NCBI GenBank assembly: GCA_026014705.1
Contig: JAOZHU010000012.1
Span: 1 to 64,000 of the forward strand
Length of the DNA: 64,000 nucleotides
Direction of reading: 5' to 3'
DNA from: Candidatus Bathyarchaeota archaeon
GTDB taxonomy: Archaea > Thermoproteota > Bathyarchaeia > Bathyarchaeales > Bathycorpusculaceae
A program made the position numbers and the translations under genes. The notes under the pieces were generated by a model. That model saw nothing but the letters and a program-made list of their open reading frames with translations. It searched no databases and had not been told where the DNA came from. How positions within the stretch are numbered: position 1 is the first letter of the stretch; every line of letters begins with the position of its first letter. Shown piece after piece: positions 1 to 8,126 of this stretch.

Positions 1-489
1 TTAGGTCATGCGTTTTATTAGTTGGTTTATGGCTTCTCCGCGGTAACCCGCCTCGCCGCCTGCCCTGAAACTCTTCTTCGTTTTGCCCTTAAAGCCCTTA
101 GTCGGCGGCGGCAACTTGAAAACCGCCTGCACATCAGGCAACTGCCAATACTCCGCTTTGCAGCTTGCAACAGCCTCCGCTAAATCGCCGAGGGATTTGT
201 AACCGATTTTCTCTGCGTATGCATCCGTCAGCTTCTTTCCGCCCGCAAGTCTGCCTCGCTTCCGCAATAGCGCCGCCACAGTTTCAGCCGAAGCTTCACC
301 CCACGTCACGTAAGCCTGAACCGCTCGGAGCATGCCAATAAATGCTGGGCGGTTATCAACAAGCACCGCGTGGTTAGTCCTGCCCAAACGCAGCAGCTTC
401 AGCGTTTCCCGCGCCTCACGCTGCGCGCTAATCGTGCCCCGAACCTGCACTGCGATGATACATTTACGCTCGTCAGCTTTCTTGCTCAC
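1..489 (-). CDS. rpl30: Large ribosomal subunit protein uL30
   Basis: Ribosomal protein uL30 of the 50S subunit, 162 residues. The N-terminal part (CIIAVQVRGTISAQREARETL, split around residues 10-30) is the L30 ferredoxin-like fold, and the extended C-terminal half with GGKKLTDAYAEKIGY is the archaeal/eukaryotic L30/L7 form, which is far longer than the ~60-residue bacterial protein. It is the last gene of this operon inside the window; its stop codon lies at the very left edge, so uL15 would be expected next outside. It begins 1 nt after the uS5 stop codon, so it is surely co-transcribed with uS5. Confidence 0.95.
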   Translation of the reverse strand: MSKKADERKCIIAVQVRGTISAQREARETLKLLRLGRTNHAVLVDNRPAFIGMLRAVQAYVTWGEASAETVAALLRKRGRLAGGKKLTDAYAEKIGYKSLGDLAEAVASCKAEYWQLPDVQAVFKLPPPTKGFKGKTKKSFRAGGEAGYRGEAINQLIKRMT

Positions 490-490
490 T

Positions 491-1138
491 TTACCTCACC
501 CAATCCGCCTGAGTAATCAAATTATACGTCTTCTTCAACGCGTCAAAAACCGCGCACGCGAAAGAAGGCACAGTACGCGTCGCCCCGAAGCTACGCATCC
601 ACAAATCCTTAACACCAGCCAAACCGAGAATCACTTTGGCAACTTCGCTGGCTACAAGACCCAAGCCCCTAGGACCGGGAACGATGAGCACGCGCACGCC
701 GCCGCATTTCCCCTCAACCTGAAAAGGCACAGAATGAGGCTTACCGCAACCGCACTCCCAACTGCCGCAGCCACGCTTCACCGGAACAATGTTTAAGCGA
801 GCTGAAGCAGCAGCCTTCTCAATCGCGTTACGTACTTGGCTGGCTTTGCCCGAGCCTAAACCAATGTAGCCGTCCCGGTTGCCCACGGCAACGATAGCCT
901 TAAACCGCGATTTCTCGCCCGCGTCCGTCTGCTTCTGCACCAAGTTAACGTTTATGACTTCTTCCTGCAGGTCAGGAAGCAAAGCGTCAACAATCTGATA
1001 CTCAGAAATCTTCAAACCGCTCAAGAAAACCTCGTCGATAGACGTGATTTTGCCTTCCTGAATCATCTTGCCCAAACGTGTCCTTGGAACCCACGTTTCT
1101 AAACTTGAAGTTTCTCTTTCCCTTTGCCTTGACATCAT
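491..1138 (-). CDS. rps5: Small ribosomal subunit protein uS5
   Basis: Ribosomal protein uS5, 215 residues, a 30S protein of the mRNA entry site that influences decoding accuracy. The N-terminal double-stranded-RNA-binding-like domain shows GNRDGYIGLGSGKASQV, and the C-terminal domain shows VPGPRGLGLVASEVAK and the archaeal GCGSWECGCGKPHSVPF insertion with three cysteines. The start ATG overlaps the end of the uL18 gene by 4 nt (ATGA type overlap), which argues for translational coupling. The archaeal gene order uL18-uS5-uL30 is kept. Confidence 0.96.
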   Translation of the reverse strand: MMSRQRERETSSLETWVPRTRLGKMIQEGKITSIDEVFLSGLKISEYQIVDALLPDLQEEVINVNLVQKQTDAGEKSRFKAIVAVGNRDGYIGLGSGKASQVRNAIEKAAASARLNIVPVKRGCGSWECGCGKPHSVPFQVEGKCGGVRVLIVPGPRGLGLVASEVAKVILGLAGVKDLWMRSFGATRTVPSFACAVFDALKKTYNLITQADWVR

Positions 1139-1887
1139 GCTTTCTTATCACTCTTCTTGCTAACTTTCTTTGCAGCCTGCTTGGCAACTGGCTTGCTTTT
1201 AGCCTTAGACTCAGCCTCGGGTTCAGCCTCAACCTTAGCCTTGGCTTTACCCTTAACATCAGCGGGCTTCGCCTTAGCCTCAGCGGGTTTAGCCTTGACC
1301 TCAGTCTTAAACGCGGCAGCAATCTCAGCCTTAACCTTACCGAAAAGCTCAGGAAGCTTCTCAGGCGCAACTTTCGCCGCCAAATACTTCGAGAACTTGG
1401 CAGAATAAACCTCAGAACCAACAGCCAAACTCTTAGCGTACTTGGCAATATGCTCTCCACGCAGCGCCTCCTTTGCAACCTTCCCCTCGTCAAAAGAAAT
1501 AGACACACCAGCATCTACAACGCCGCTAGCCACAGCAAAAAGCTTCGAACCCTTCGACGGCGCAACCAACCCAATGTCCAAAATCGCCTCAGTAACACCC
1601 TTGGCTTTAGCCTTCAAACCGCAGAGGAAACCAGTAAGATACGCCGCTGGAACATTACCAGCAGGAGCCTTCCAACCGAACTTCGCCAGTTCACGACTGT
1701 GCGCCGCAGCCGTAACCATATCGCCAACAGGCTTAGCAACAACTACTTGAACAGACACGTTCTTAAGCGAACAACGCGCTACAACACGCGGCTTCCCAGA
1801 AAGCACCATAGCCTTCCGCGCTTGATAATCAGTTTTGCCTTCTCTTCTACGCCTCAAAGCAACACGATAACGAGCATTCCGCGCCAT
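1135..1887 (-). CDS. rpl18: Large ribosomal subunit protein uL18, with long charged tail
   Basis: Ribosomal protein uL18, which binds 5S rRNA in the central protuberance. The start was set at the ATG of MARNARYRVALRRRREGKTDY because GGAGG stands 8 nt before it; an in-frame ATG 5 codons upstream lacks this spacing. About 195 residues match the archaeal L18 fold (YLTGFLCGLKAKAKG). The last ~55 residues are an Ala/Lys/Glu/Pro-rich low-complexity tail that ordinary archaeal uL18 lacks. The start overlaps the eL19 stop (ATGA). Similar tails occur on uL24, eL32, uL29 and uS3 in the same operon. Confidence 0.94.
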   Translation of the reverse strand: MARNARYRVALRRRREGKTDYQARKAMVLSGKPRVVARCSLKNVSVQVVVAKPVGDMVTAAAHSRELAKFGWKAPAGNVPAAYLTGFLCGLKAKAKGVTEAILDIGLVAPSKGSKLFAVASGVVDAGVSISFDEGKVAKEALRGEHIAKYAKSLAVGSEVYSAKFSKYLAAKVAPEKLPELFGKVKAEIAAAFKTEVKAKPAEAKAKPADVKGKAKAKVEAEPEAESKAKSKPVAKQAAKKVSKKSDKKA

Positions 1888-2342
1888 CAACGCTTCCTCC
1901 ACAAATCATGCGCCTTCAAATAACGCTCCAAATCAGCCACAGACTCAAACCTGCCGCTTCCAGCCATGCGATACATCTGAGTGTAAGTAGACTCCGTAAT
2001 AACGCGACTAGCCTTCAACTCGCGCAGCTTCTTCCGCAACGAGCGAATCTTTGTCATCCACACTTCTTTTCTGGGAATCTTTGCAAAGCCGCTTCCAGTA
2101 CGACTGCCCGCGCCCTTACGCCTACCCTTATGCTTCTTCGCCTGAATCGTCTTCGCCCGACCGCGACTCACTCCCTGCTGAGGCAAAGGCACAATAATCT
2201 TCTCATGAATCAATTTCCTAATTTCCTCCCGCGTTATAGCGCCCTCAACATCATCAACACGCGCAGGGTCAATCCACACGCGGTTCTGTCCAACCTTCAA
2301 AATCTGCGCTGCCAAACGCCTCTGACTCGTAAGATTCGTCAT
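1887..2342 (-). CDS. rpl19e: Large ribosomal subunit protein eL19
   Basis: Ribosomal protein eL19, 151 residues, found only in archaea and eukaryotes. Characteristic segments are LTSQRRLAAQILKVGQNRVW near the N-terminus, the basic SRGRAKTIQAKKHKGRRKG stretch, and the C-terminal helix with YLKAHDLWRKR. Length is normal for the archaeal family. Start and stop overlap both neighbours by 1 nt (TAATG with eL32, ATGA with uL18), which shows tight operon packing. Confidence 0.96.
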   Translation of the reverse strand: MTNLTSQRRLAAQILKVGQNRVWIDPARVDDVEGAITREEIRKLIHEKIIVPLPQQGVSRGRAKTIQAKKHKGRRKGAGSRTGSGFAKIPRKEVWMTKIRSLRKKLRELKASRVITESTYTQMYRMAGSGRFESVADLERYLKAHDLWRKR

Positions 2343-2908
2343 TACTCTTCAGCATCCTCCTCAGTTTCAGCGGCTTTCTTCTTGGATTTCTTCGGCTTCT
2401 CCGCCTGCTCCACAGGAGCCTCCTGCTTCTCCAGTTCCTTCTGCGCCTCAGCAGACGCTTCCCCAGAAGCCTCCTGCTCAGCCGCACCTTCCTCAGCCTC
2501 AACTAAAGCCTTGACTTCCGTAACATTCAAAACAATCACGTCGCGCTCTTTAGCCGCAGCTATAATCTGCGCCCGCTTCCGCTTCCCAACTCTGTGCGCA
2601 ATCCGAACAGCCTGCGTCTTCGGATCAACAACCGAAAGCTCCTCCACGTTGTGCACTAAGACTTCCCTGTAACCAGAAGGATGAAGCCCCCTTGCGATTT
2701 TTGGACCCATGTACCCAGCGCTGACAGTAGGCGGCCAGCCCTTAATCTTTCTCCGCATCTTATGGTCTAAACCGCGGGGTCTACGCCAGTTCTTCTTCAA
2801 CTTCAGATACCGCCAACTCTCAGACCGCGCGAACTCGGGTTTCTTCGCCTTGGCGCGCTCCCGCGTTCTAAGCGCTTTCCGATTGAGGGATACTTTTTTC
2901 TCAGCCAT
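2342..2908 (-). CDS. rpl32e: Large ribosomal subunit protein eL32, with acidic/lysine tail
   Basis: Ribosomal protein eL32. The start is placed at [13 protein letters not shown]; the longer open frame upstream begins inside the uL6 coding region and adds 18 unrelated residues. The core [20 protein letters not shown] and [20 protein letters not shown] is diagnostic, followed by the [16 protein letters not shown] segment. After about residue 135 the protein runs into an Ala/Glu/Lys-rich low-complexity tail of roughly 50 residues, probably disordered. It starts 1 nt after the uL6 stop. Confidence 0.95.
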   Translation of the reverse strand: MAEKKVSLNRKALRTRERAKAKKPEFARSESWRYLKLKKNWRRPRGLDHKMRRKIKGWPPTVSAGYMGPKIARGLHPSGYREVLVHNVEELSVVDPKTQAVRIAHRVGKRKRAQIIAAAKERDVIVLNVTEVKALVEAEEGAAEQEASGEASAEAQKELEKQEAPVEQAEKPKKSKKKAAETEEDAEE

Positions 2909-2909
2909 T

Positions 2910-3455
2910 TTACTCCATACCCTCGTTCCGTTCGTAAACGTATATACCGTCCAAGAAAACACGCGGATCCTTCTTCTTCACCCGCGTAGCCTGCTCGATG
3001 TTCGCAGCGGTCTGGCTTACATCCTCCAAATTCACGCCTTGAACTATGATGTCTTCGCTTTCAACTTTAACCTTAACATCGCCGATCATCTTCACTTTCC
3101 GCGCTCGCCTTTCGCCAGTGAAGTTCTCAATCAAAACCGATTTGCCTTGGACTTTGACTGAAATTGGAAAGTGAGAAAACACAATTTTGAGCTTGTATGT
3201 GAAACCTTTTTGGACACCTGTAATCATGTTCTGAATATGAGAGTAAATCGTACCAACTAACGCTGCTTCCTTCTTGCGTGGCCATTCCGCTCGAATGCGA
3301 ACAGTTTGCCCCTCGGCTTCAATGGATATCGGCACGTAAGAAAAGTCCCGCGTCAAAGTACCTTTAGAGCCTTTAACCGTGACCTTCTTGTCTTCAAGAG
3401 CCAACGATGTTCCATCGGGAACTTGAATTGTTCTGGAAATTTCTGGCAGTCGCAT
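2910..3455 (-). CDS. rpl6: Large ribosomal subunit protein uL6
   Basis: Ribosomal protein uL6, 181 residues from the chosen start [21 protein letters not shown] motif stands 7 nt before this ATG; a GTG three codons upstream directly abuts the motif and is less likely. The two repeated L6 domains are visible, with [14 protein letters not shown] in the first and [19 protein letters not shown] in the second, plus the [19 protein letters not shown]-terminus typical of archaea. It lies near the factor-binding site of the large subunit. Confidence 0.95.
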   Translation of the reverse strand: MRLPEISRTIQVPDGTSLALEDKKVTVKGSKGTLTRDFSYVPISIEAEGQTVRIRAEWPRKKEAALVGTIYSHIQNMITGVQKGFTYKLKIVFSHFPISVKVQGKSVLIENFTGERRARKVKMIGDVKVKVESEDIIVQGVNLEDVSQTAANIEQATRVKKKDPRVFLDGIYVYERNEGME

Positions 3456-3468
3456 CACAATCACCTCG

Positions 3469-3852
3469 CTAGTAGACGAAAGCTAGCAGCCTGCCTCCGA
3501 TGTTTTTTTCTTCAGCTTCTCTGTGGGCTATGACGCCTTTGGAAGTTGAAACCACCATTATGCCCACATCTCGGGACGGCAAATACTTCTTCTCCCATGT
3601 CTCGAATTCGCCAACTTTAACAGCGAAGCGAGGTTTAATGGCGCCGCACTTGTTTATTCGCCCCAAAAGCTGAACCTTGAATTTTCCTGAGCGCCCGTCA
3701 TCAATAAACTCGAATTCTCCAATGTAACCGTTCAACTGCATTATCCGCAGTACTCTGCCGAGCAGTTTAGAGGCTGGGCTAATGATGCACTCGCGCTTGT
3801 TGCGCATCTCGTTGTTTATGACGGTTATCAAACCGTTCGTTAAAGTGTCCAT
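3469..3852 (-). CDS. rps8: Small ribosomal subunit protein uS8
   Basis: Ribosomal protein uS8, 127 residues (family usually ~130), a primary 16S rRNA binder of the 30S platform. It starts [20 protein letters not shown] and ends with the conserved [19 protein letters not shown] and [17 protein letters not shown] motif stands just before the ATG. It lies between uS14 and uL6, the standard archaeal position. Confidence 0.96.
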   Translation of the reverse strand: MDTLTNGLITVINNEMRNKRECIISPASKLLGRVLRIMQLNGYIGEFEFIDDGRSGKFKVQLLGRINKCGAIKPRFAVKVGEFETWEKKYLPSRDVGIMVVSTSKGVIAHREAEEKNIGGRLLAFVY

Positions 3853-3864
3853 CTTGCCACCTCA

Positions 3865-4029
3865 TCACTCATATTTTTTGAATCCAAGTTTAGGCGCTGC
3901 TTCCCTAAAACAGTGCCTGCATAAATATAAATTGTAACGTCGAATAACCGGTCCATAAGAGCCGCATCTGACGCAAGGTCTCGCGCCTTTGCCGTATTTT
4001 CGTTCTCGCTTCAATTTTTGTTTAGCCAT
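3865..4029 (-). CDS. rps14: Small ribosomal subunit protein uS14, zinc-binding form
   Basis: Short gene of 54 residues between uL5 and uS8. The translation begins [19 protein letters not shown] and contains two CxxC pairs, CVRC (residues 19-22) and CRHC (residues 37-40), which form the zinc site of the C+ type uS14. The C-terminus [14 protein letters not shown] matches the archaeal family. A GGAGAA motif precedes the ATG. Without this gene the operon would have an unexplained 190-nt gap. Confidence 0.94.
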   Translation of the reverse strand: MAKQKLKRERKYGKGARPCVRCGSYGPVIRRYNLYLCRHCFREAAPKLGFKKYE

Positions 4030-4044
4030 TCATTCTTCTCCTGT

Positions 4045-4584
4045 TTAGACGATTTCCACTCCTAACGTTTGCTTGATAAACACAACTGACTCCTCGGGAG
4101 TCAGAACATGTCTAGAACCCAGTTGGGCTTTCCTTTTTCGGCGGTTCTTGACGCGGTAGCCCGGTCGGCTCATGGAAACGCAGACGTGCATGCCGAAGAT
4201 GCCCACATCAGGATCGTATTTTACCCCGGCTATTTCGATGTGTTCTTTTATGCCGAAGGCAAAGTTGCCTTGCCTGTCGAATGATGAATGGGAAATTTTG
4301 TTCTCGACAACGGGCAGGACTTTTTTCAGGAAGTCGACTGCCGCCTGTTTTCTCAGCGTTACCACGCAGGAGATGGGTTCGCCTTGTCTCACGCCGAAGT
4401 CGCGTATTGTTTTTTTAGCTTTCTTCTTTACCGGTGTCTGACCTGTGAGTTCCTTGAGTACCTTGGAGGCTTTTTCTAGCGGTTCTCCTGACTTGCCGAC
4501 GTTGAGGTTGACGACGACTTTGTCGATTCTTGGTTTAAGCATGGGTTGCTCTTCCCACTGCTTAAGCAGAGTTTCTTCAGACAT
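4045..4584 (-). CDS. rpl5: Large ribosomal subunit protein uL5
   Basis: Ribosomal protein uL5, 179 residues, a 5S rRNA-binding protein that contacts P-site tRNA. Recognised from KPRIDKVVVNLNVGKSGEPL, the GVRQGEPISCVVTLRK segment and the archaeal RPGYRVKNRRKRKAQLG stretch. The length equals the archaeal norm. Its start overlaps the end of eS4 by 8 nt, and uS14 follows after 15 nt. Confidence 0.96.
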   Translation of the reverse strand: MSEETLLKQWEEQPMLKPRIDKVVVNLNVGKSGEPLEKASKVLKELTGQTPVKKKAKKTIRDFGVRQGEPISCVVTLRKQAAVDFLKKVLPVVENKISHSSFDRQGNFAFGIKEHIEIAGVKYDPDVGIFGMHVCVSMSRPGYRVKNRRKRKAQLGSRHVLTPEESVVFIKQTLGVEIV

Positions 4585-5344
4585 GTGGCGCCGCCTCCGC
4601 TTGTGACGTTAGGGGTTGAGTTGTGCCTAGCGAGAAAACGAAGTCCAATATTGTTTGGTAACGGTTGCCTTTTTCGTCTTCGATTATGACGAGGGCGTTT
4701 CTGCGTTTTTTGGCTTCGGTTTTTTCTATCTCAACTATGCGTCCTTGTTTGCCGATGTTTTTTCCGCCAGTTATCACTGCCAATGTGCCTTCTTTGGTTT
4801 TTATTTGGGCAAGCACCTGTTTTTCTGGAAGACTCAGTTTTAGCACGTCGAATGTTTCGTATTCGACTTCTTGCGGGTTTTCTGAGTCTGGTTTCTTGGC
4901 GAGTATGTTGGAGCCGTCGTGCAGAGCAATCTGTACGTGGCCTTTTCTAACGGTGGTTTGGTCTTCAACTCTGCAGAGTTTGAAGTTTGATTCCTCTTTG
5001 CCTATCGGGTTTAAGAATAGCCCTTTACTGCAGGGTGCTACTCTGAAGAACTTGTTCAGTTCAGGTATTGAAATTACGTCCATTAAACCTACTGGGAAAT
5101 CGTCTTTGCGCCTGATTTTTCCGTCAACGTAGATTTTGCCTTGAGAAATTATTTTTTTGGCTTCTTTTCGGGTTTCAGCCACTTTGAGGATGTCGCGGAG
5201 AACAAGCGCGAGAGGTAAACAGTTTTCCAGTGAATGAGGACCTGATGAAGGTTTCACCACCCATAAGGATTCTTTTCGGTGGATAGGCCAGATTCTCGGC
5301 GCTGGGTTCCGTTTTAGTCTTCCTGTTTTACCTTTTTTGCCCAT
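4577..5344 (-). CDS. rps4e: Small ribosomal subunit protein eS4
   Basis: Ribosomal protein eS4, 255 residues, an archaeal/eukaryotic 30S protein. It has an N-terminal region ending WPIHRKESLWVVKPSSGPH, an S4 RNA-binding domain around residues 45-95 (LVLRDILKVAETRKEAKKI and GKIYVDGKIRRKDDFPVG), a central KOW-flanked domain with HVQIALHDGSN, and a C-terminal KOW region (GGKNIGKQGRIVEIEKTE). The start codon directly follows the uL24 stop codon. Confidence 0.96.
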   Translation of the reverse strand: MGKKGKTGRLKRNPAPRIWPIHRKESLWVVKPSSGPHSLENCLPLALVLRDILKVAETRKEAKKIISQGKIYVDGKIRRKDDFPVGLMDVISIPELNKFFRVAPCSKGLFLNPIGKEESNFKLCRVEDQTTVRKGHVQIALHDGSNILAKKPDSENPQEVEYETFDVLKLSLPEKQVLAQIKTKEGTLAVITGGKNIGKQGRIVEIEKTEAKKRRNALVIIEDEKGNRYQTILDFVFSLGTTQPLTSQAEAAPHV

Positions 5345-6088
5345 TTAGTCTCCTCCTTGTTTTTCTTTTGAGGCGGTTTTGCTTTTAGTCTGTGTTTTTT
5401 TGGTTGTTTTCGCCGTTTTCGGCTTTTTGTCTTTTGCGGTGGGTTTTTCTTCTGCTGCGGCTGCTTCTTTTTTCCTTTTTGGCGCTGCGGTCTTTTTCGG
5501 CGTTTTCGCTGGTGCAGTTGCGGGTTTCTCTTCTGCCGTCGCTGTTGTTTTGGCTGCGGGTTCTTTTGCTTCGACAGCTTTCACTTCTGTTGCTTTTTTG
5601 GGTTCTTTTTGTGCTGTTGCAGGTTTTTCTCGGGGTTTCTCGGGTGTTTTTTCAGTTTTTGCGGTTTTTTGGGTAGCTTTCTCCGCTGCTTTTTCTATTT
5701 TTGCTTCTTGTTTGTGCAGTTGCTCTTTTCGGTCGACTATTGCCTTGCGCCATTTGTCGTTGAGATTTAGGTTTTTTATCATGACTTTTGACGGGTGCAC
5801 TGGGAGGAATATGGCTGTTCCGTCGACTTTTTCACGTGTTAAGCCTTCAAGGTAGATGCGGTAGTTTTTCAGGTCTACTCTTGAGATTTTTCCTTCGAAG
5901 CCTTTGTTGTCTCCTCGCATTATGCGGACGGTGTCGCCTTTTCTTACTGGGAGAGTTTTGACGCTTTTGGATGCGGTGAGTTGCGGTGACAGGGGAGCAG
6001 CCATGAGTTTGTGGCGAAGGTGTGCAGGTGCGTTGTAGAGTTGTTTTCGCTGTTTTCGCGGGGCTTTTACACGTTTTGTTGTTTGCAT
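5345..6088 (-). CDS. rpl24: Large ribosomal subunit protein uL24, with ~110-residue low-complexity tail
   Basis: Ribosomal protein uL24, 247 residues from MQTTKRVKAPRKQRKQLYN; a GGTGA motif 7 nt upstream of this ATG decides the start, and it removes an otherwise 40-nt overlap with uL14. Residues ~15-130 are the L24 domain with the KOW motif VRKGDTVRIMRGDNKGFEG and the LTREKVDGTAIFLPVHPSKV segment. The final ~110 residues are almost entirely Lys, Ala, Thr, Glu and Pro, making the protein about twice the usual length. The tail is presumably disordered; its function is unknown. Confidence 0.94.
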   Translation of the reverse strand: MQTTKRVKAPRKQRKQLYNAPAHLRHKLMAAPLSPQLTASKSVKTLPVRKGDTVRIMRGDNKGFEGKISRVDLKNYRIYLEGLTREKVDGTAIFLPVHPSKVMIKNLNLNDKWRKAIVDRKEQLHKQEAKIEKAAEKATQKTAKTEKTPEKPREKPATAQKEPKKATEVKAVEAKEPAAKTTATAEEKPATAPAKTPKKTAAPKRKKEAAAAEEKPTAKDKKPKTAKTTKKTQTKSKTASKEKQGGD

Positions 6089-6099
6089 GCCATTTTCAC

Positions 6100-6540
6100 C
6101 TATATTATTATGCTTGAGGCGCTTGCGATTCTTGGCCACCGTTCCGCTGCTTCTCGGGCTACTGGTCCGCGGATTTCTGAGCCTTTCATTTCGCCGTCTG
6201 GAGTTATGATGACGGCGGCGTTGTCTTCGAATTGAACCCAGATGCCGTCGATTCTTCTGAAGCTTCGTTTTTGCCGTACAATGACTGCTTGGAAGATTTT
6301 CTTGCGCATGTCAGGTGTTCCTTGCCTGACGGAAACGGTTACTTTGTCGCCTACTGTGGCGGATGGGTAACGCCTCAATCTGCCTTTGTAGCCCATGGCT
6401 TGGATTAGGCGTAGTTGGCGGGCGCCAGTGTTGTCGGCGCATTTAAGCACGGAGCCAGCGGAGAGTCCGCGTGAGATTTTTTGTCCGTGGGCAAGCATTC
6501 CTTTGGCTACTAGTGCTCTTTGTTTTGCTTTCGCTGCCAT
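6100..6540 (-). CDS. rpl14: Large ribosomal subunit protein uL14
   Basis: Ribosomal protein uL14, 146 residues, part of the subunit interface. Diagnostic text: SVLKCADNTGARQLRLIQAM, DKVTVSVRQGTPDMRKKIFQ, RIDGIWVQFEDNAAVIITPD and GSEIRGPVAREAAERWPRIA. It has a short basic N-terminal extension as in other archaea. It starts 1 nt after the uS17 stop codon. Confidence 0.97.
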   Translation of the reverse strand: MAAKAKQRALVAKGMLAHGQKISRGLSAGSVLKCADNTGARQLRLIQAMGYKGRLRRYPSATVGDKVTVSVRQGTPDMRKKIFQAVIVRQKRSFRRIDGIWVQFEDNAAVIITPDGEMKGSEIRGPVAREAAERWPRIASASSIII

Positions 6541-6541
6541 C

Positions 6542-6859
6542 TTATTTTGCCTCCAGTTTTTCTACGACGACGAAAGAAACTGTCTTGCTGAGGGGGCGGC
6601 ATTCGGCTACGCGTACTTTGTCGCCTTCTTTGGCGTCTATGCATGGCGGGTTGTGGGATGGGATGTGGCTGCGTCTTCGCTCGTATCTCACGAATTTTGG
6701 TGAGAATTGGAGGTATTCGCGTTCCACGATGACTGTCTTGTCCATTTTCGCGGTGACCACTACGCCTTCCAGTATGCGTCCTCTAACTGCGAGGGTGCCG
6801 TGGAAGGGGCAGTTGCGGTCGCTGCATGATTTTTTGGGTTTCTTAAAAGTTAGGGACAT
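6542..6859 (-). CDS. rps17: Small ribosomal subunit protein uS17
   Basis: Ribosomal protein uS17, 105 residues from MSLTFKKPKKSCSDRNCPFH. The OB-fold core shows GRILEGVVVTAKMDKTVIVE and HNPPCIDAKEGDKVRVAECR. The start ATG overlaps the Rnp1 stop as TAATG and stands 8 nt after AGAGG; another in-frame ATG two codons upstream is too close to that motif. The CSDRNCPFHG segment near the N-terminus is the archaeal/eukaryotic extension. Confidence 0.95.
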   Translation of the reverse strand: MSLTFKKPKKSCSDRNCPFHGTLAVRGRILEGVVVTAKMDKTVIVEREYLQFSPKFVRYERRRSHIPSHNPPCIDAKEGDKVRVAECRPLSKTVSFVVVEKLEAK

Positions 6860-7140
6860 TACCATAACCTCTTTATGGTTTTTTTGAGGCGGTCTTCGGG
6901 TCTTCCTGTGAGGAGTTTGCCGTCGATTTCAACGGTTGTTCCGTCGGAGTACGTGAAGTGGAAGACTGCTGCCTCTTTTATTACGTGTTTGGTTTTGCCG
7001 TTGTGCAGAATTGTGAATGTATTTTTGGTTTCGTCGGTTACTTTTCCTGTTATTCCCTTGTAGTTTTGATTTGGGCTTTGGGCGATTTTTGCTTCGGTGC
7101 CTATGAATTCGCTGCATATGATGTTGGGGGTTACTTTCAT
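6859..7140 (-). CDS. rnp1: RNase P protein component 1 (Rpp29/Pop4 family)
   Basis: Small RNase P subunit, 93 residues, which works with the RNase P RNA in 5' maturation of tRNA. It has the Sm-like barrel typical of the Rpp29 family: NIICSEFIGTEAKIAQSPNQ, then GITGKVTDETKNTF and the C-terminal DGKLLTGRPEDRLKKTIKRLW, whose GRPEDR motif is characteristic. The position between uL29 and uS17 is the standard place for rnp1 in archaeal ribosomal operons. It overlaps uL29 by 4 nt. Confidence 0.94.
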   Translation of the reverse strand: MKVTPNIICSEFIGTEAKIAQSPNQNYKGITGKVTDETKNTFTILHNGKTKHVIKEAAVFHFTYSDGTTVEIDGKLLTGRPEDRLKKTIKRLW

Positions 7141-7415
7141 TTCTTCTGTTTCTCCTTTGTTTTCGGGGTCTTCTCCGCTGCTTCTTCTTCAGGCTTTGCC
7201 TCTGCGGTTTCAGGTGTCTGTTTCTGCTGGTGCTCTATTGTCAGGATTTGCGCGATGGTTTTGCGTAGTTCGCGTATTCTTGAGGAGTTTTCTATGGCTC
7301 CTCCTGCGCTGATCATTGTTTTCAGTCTGGAAAGCTCGGTTTTTAGTTCAGAAACCTTTTTGACGCGTTCTTCGGAGGACATGCTGCGGATTTCTTTAAG
7401 CCTCATTATTGGCAT
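7137..7415 (-). CDS. rpl29: Large ribosomal subunit protein uL29, with charged tail
   Basis: Ribosomal protein uL29, 92 residues. The two-helix core is visible in RLKEIRSMSSEERVKKVSEL and the SRIRELRKTIAQILTI second helix (residues ~45-60). The last ~30 residues are a Glu/Lys/Pro/Ala-rich tail that normal ~65-residue uL29 proteins lack. It lies at the polypeptide exit tunnel in known ribosomes. The ATG follows the uS3 stop codon directly. Confidence 0.94.
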   Translation of the reverse strand: MPIMRLKEIRSMSSEERVKKVSELKTELSRLKTMISAGGAIENSSRIRELRKTIAQILTIEHQQKQTPETAEAKPEEEAAEKTPKTKEKQKK

Positions 7416-8126
7416 TTACTCGGTTGCCTCCTCGGTTTTGGTTGTTTCTGCGGCTGGTTTCTCTTCGGTTTCTACTGGAGGCGCTTCGGTTGCTGGCGCG
7501 TTTTCAACGGGTTCTTCCTCGGATGGCGGCAGTTCTGTGGTTATTTGGATTTTGTCGGGGAACTGGGCGTCTGGGGGCATGAGTTTGACGCGGACGCCGA
7601 TTATGCCGGGTTTGAGTTGAACGTGCATTTCGGCTTTCCGCATATATCGCAGTGCGGGTTCGCCGCATCTTGGGAAGTAGCCTGCGCGGAATTTTTCGAA
7701 GCGGGCTCTTTCGGTGCGGAGTTTGCCGCTTATGACGATTTCGATGCCTAAGGCTCCTGCGTCCATGACTTGGCTGAGAGCCCAGAAGGCTGCGCGTCTG
7801 AAGTGGACGCCGCGTTCGAGGGCTGAGGCGACGCGGGAGGCTACTACGTAAGCGTTAAGTTCGGGGACTTCGATTTCGGAAACTGAGATTTGGGGGTTAG
7901 AAATTTTGAAGTTTTGTTCTAGGACGGTGGCGAGTTCTTTGATTGTTTCTCCGCCGCGTCCTATGACTAAGCCGGGGCGCATGGCGTAGACGACTACGTG
8001 GGTTCCAAGCGGGGTTTTTGAGAGGTTTACGCCGCCGTAGCCTGCGCGTTCCAGTTTTTTCTGCAAAAATTCGTCGATTTCTGTTCTTTTGATGGATTCG
8101 GTTATGAATCGTTTGACTATGGACAT
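7416..8126 (-). CDS. rps3: Small ribosomal subunit protein uS3, with acidic tail
   Basis: Ribosomal protein uS3, 236 residues, at the mRNA entry channel. The N-terminal KH domain contains MRPGLVIGRGGETIKELATV (the KH GxxG is GRGG) and the C-terminal domain contains FRRAAFWALSQVMDAGALG and GVRVKLMPPDAQFPDKI. After about residue 200 the protein becomes Glu/Pro/Ala/Thr-rich, an acidic low-complexity tail. Start and stop overlap the neighbours by a base or less, typical of this operon. Confidence 0.96.
   Translation of the reverse strand: MSIVKRFITESIKRTEIDEFLQKKLERAGYGGVNLSKTPLGTHVVVYAMRPGLVIGRGGETIKELATVLEQNFKISNPQISVSEIEVPELNAYVVASRVASALERGVHFRRAAFWALSQVMDAGALGIEIVISGKLRTERARFEKFRAGYFPRCGEPALRYMRKAEMHVQLKPGIIGVRVKLMPPDAQFPDKIQITTELPPSEEEPVENAPATEAPPVETEEKPAAETTKTEEATE

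Noticed and set aside
1078-1923. Long open frames on the plus strand opposite uL18/uS5
   Set aside because: They are mirror images of strongly conserved ribosomal genes and have Leu/Ser-rich nonsense composition.
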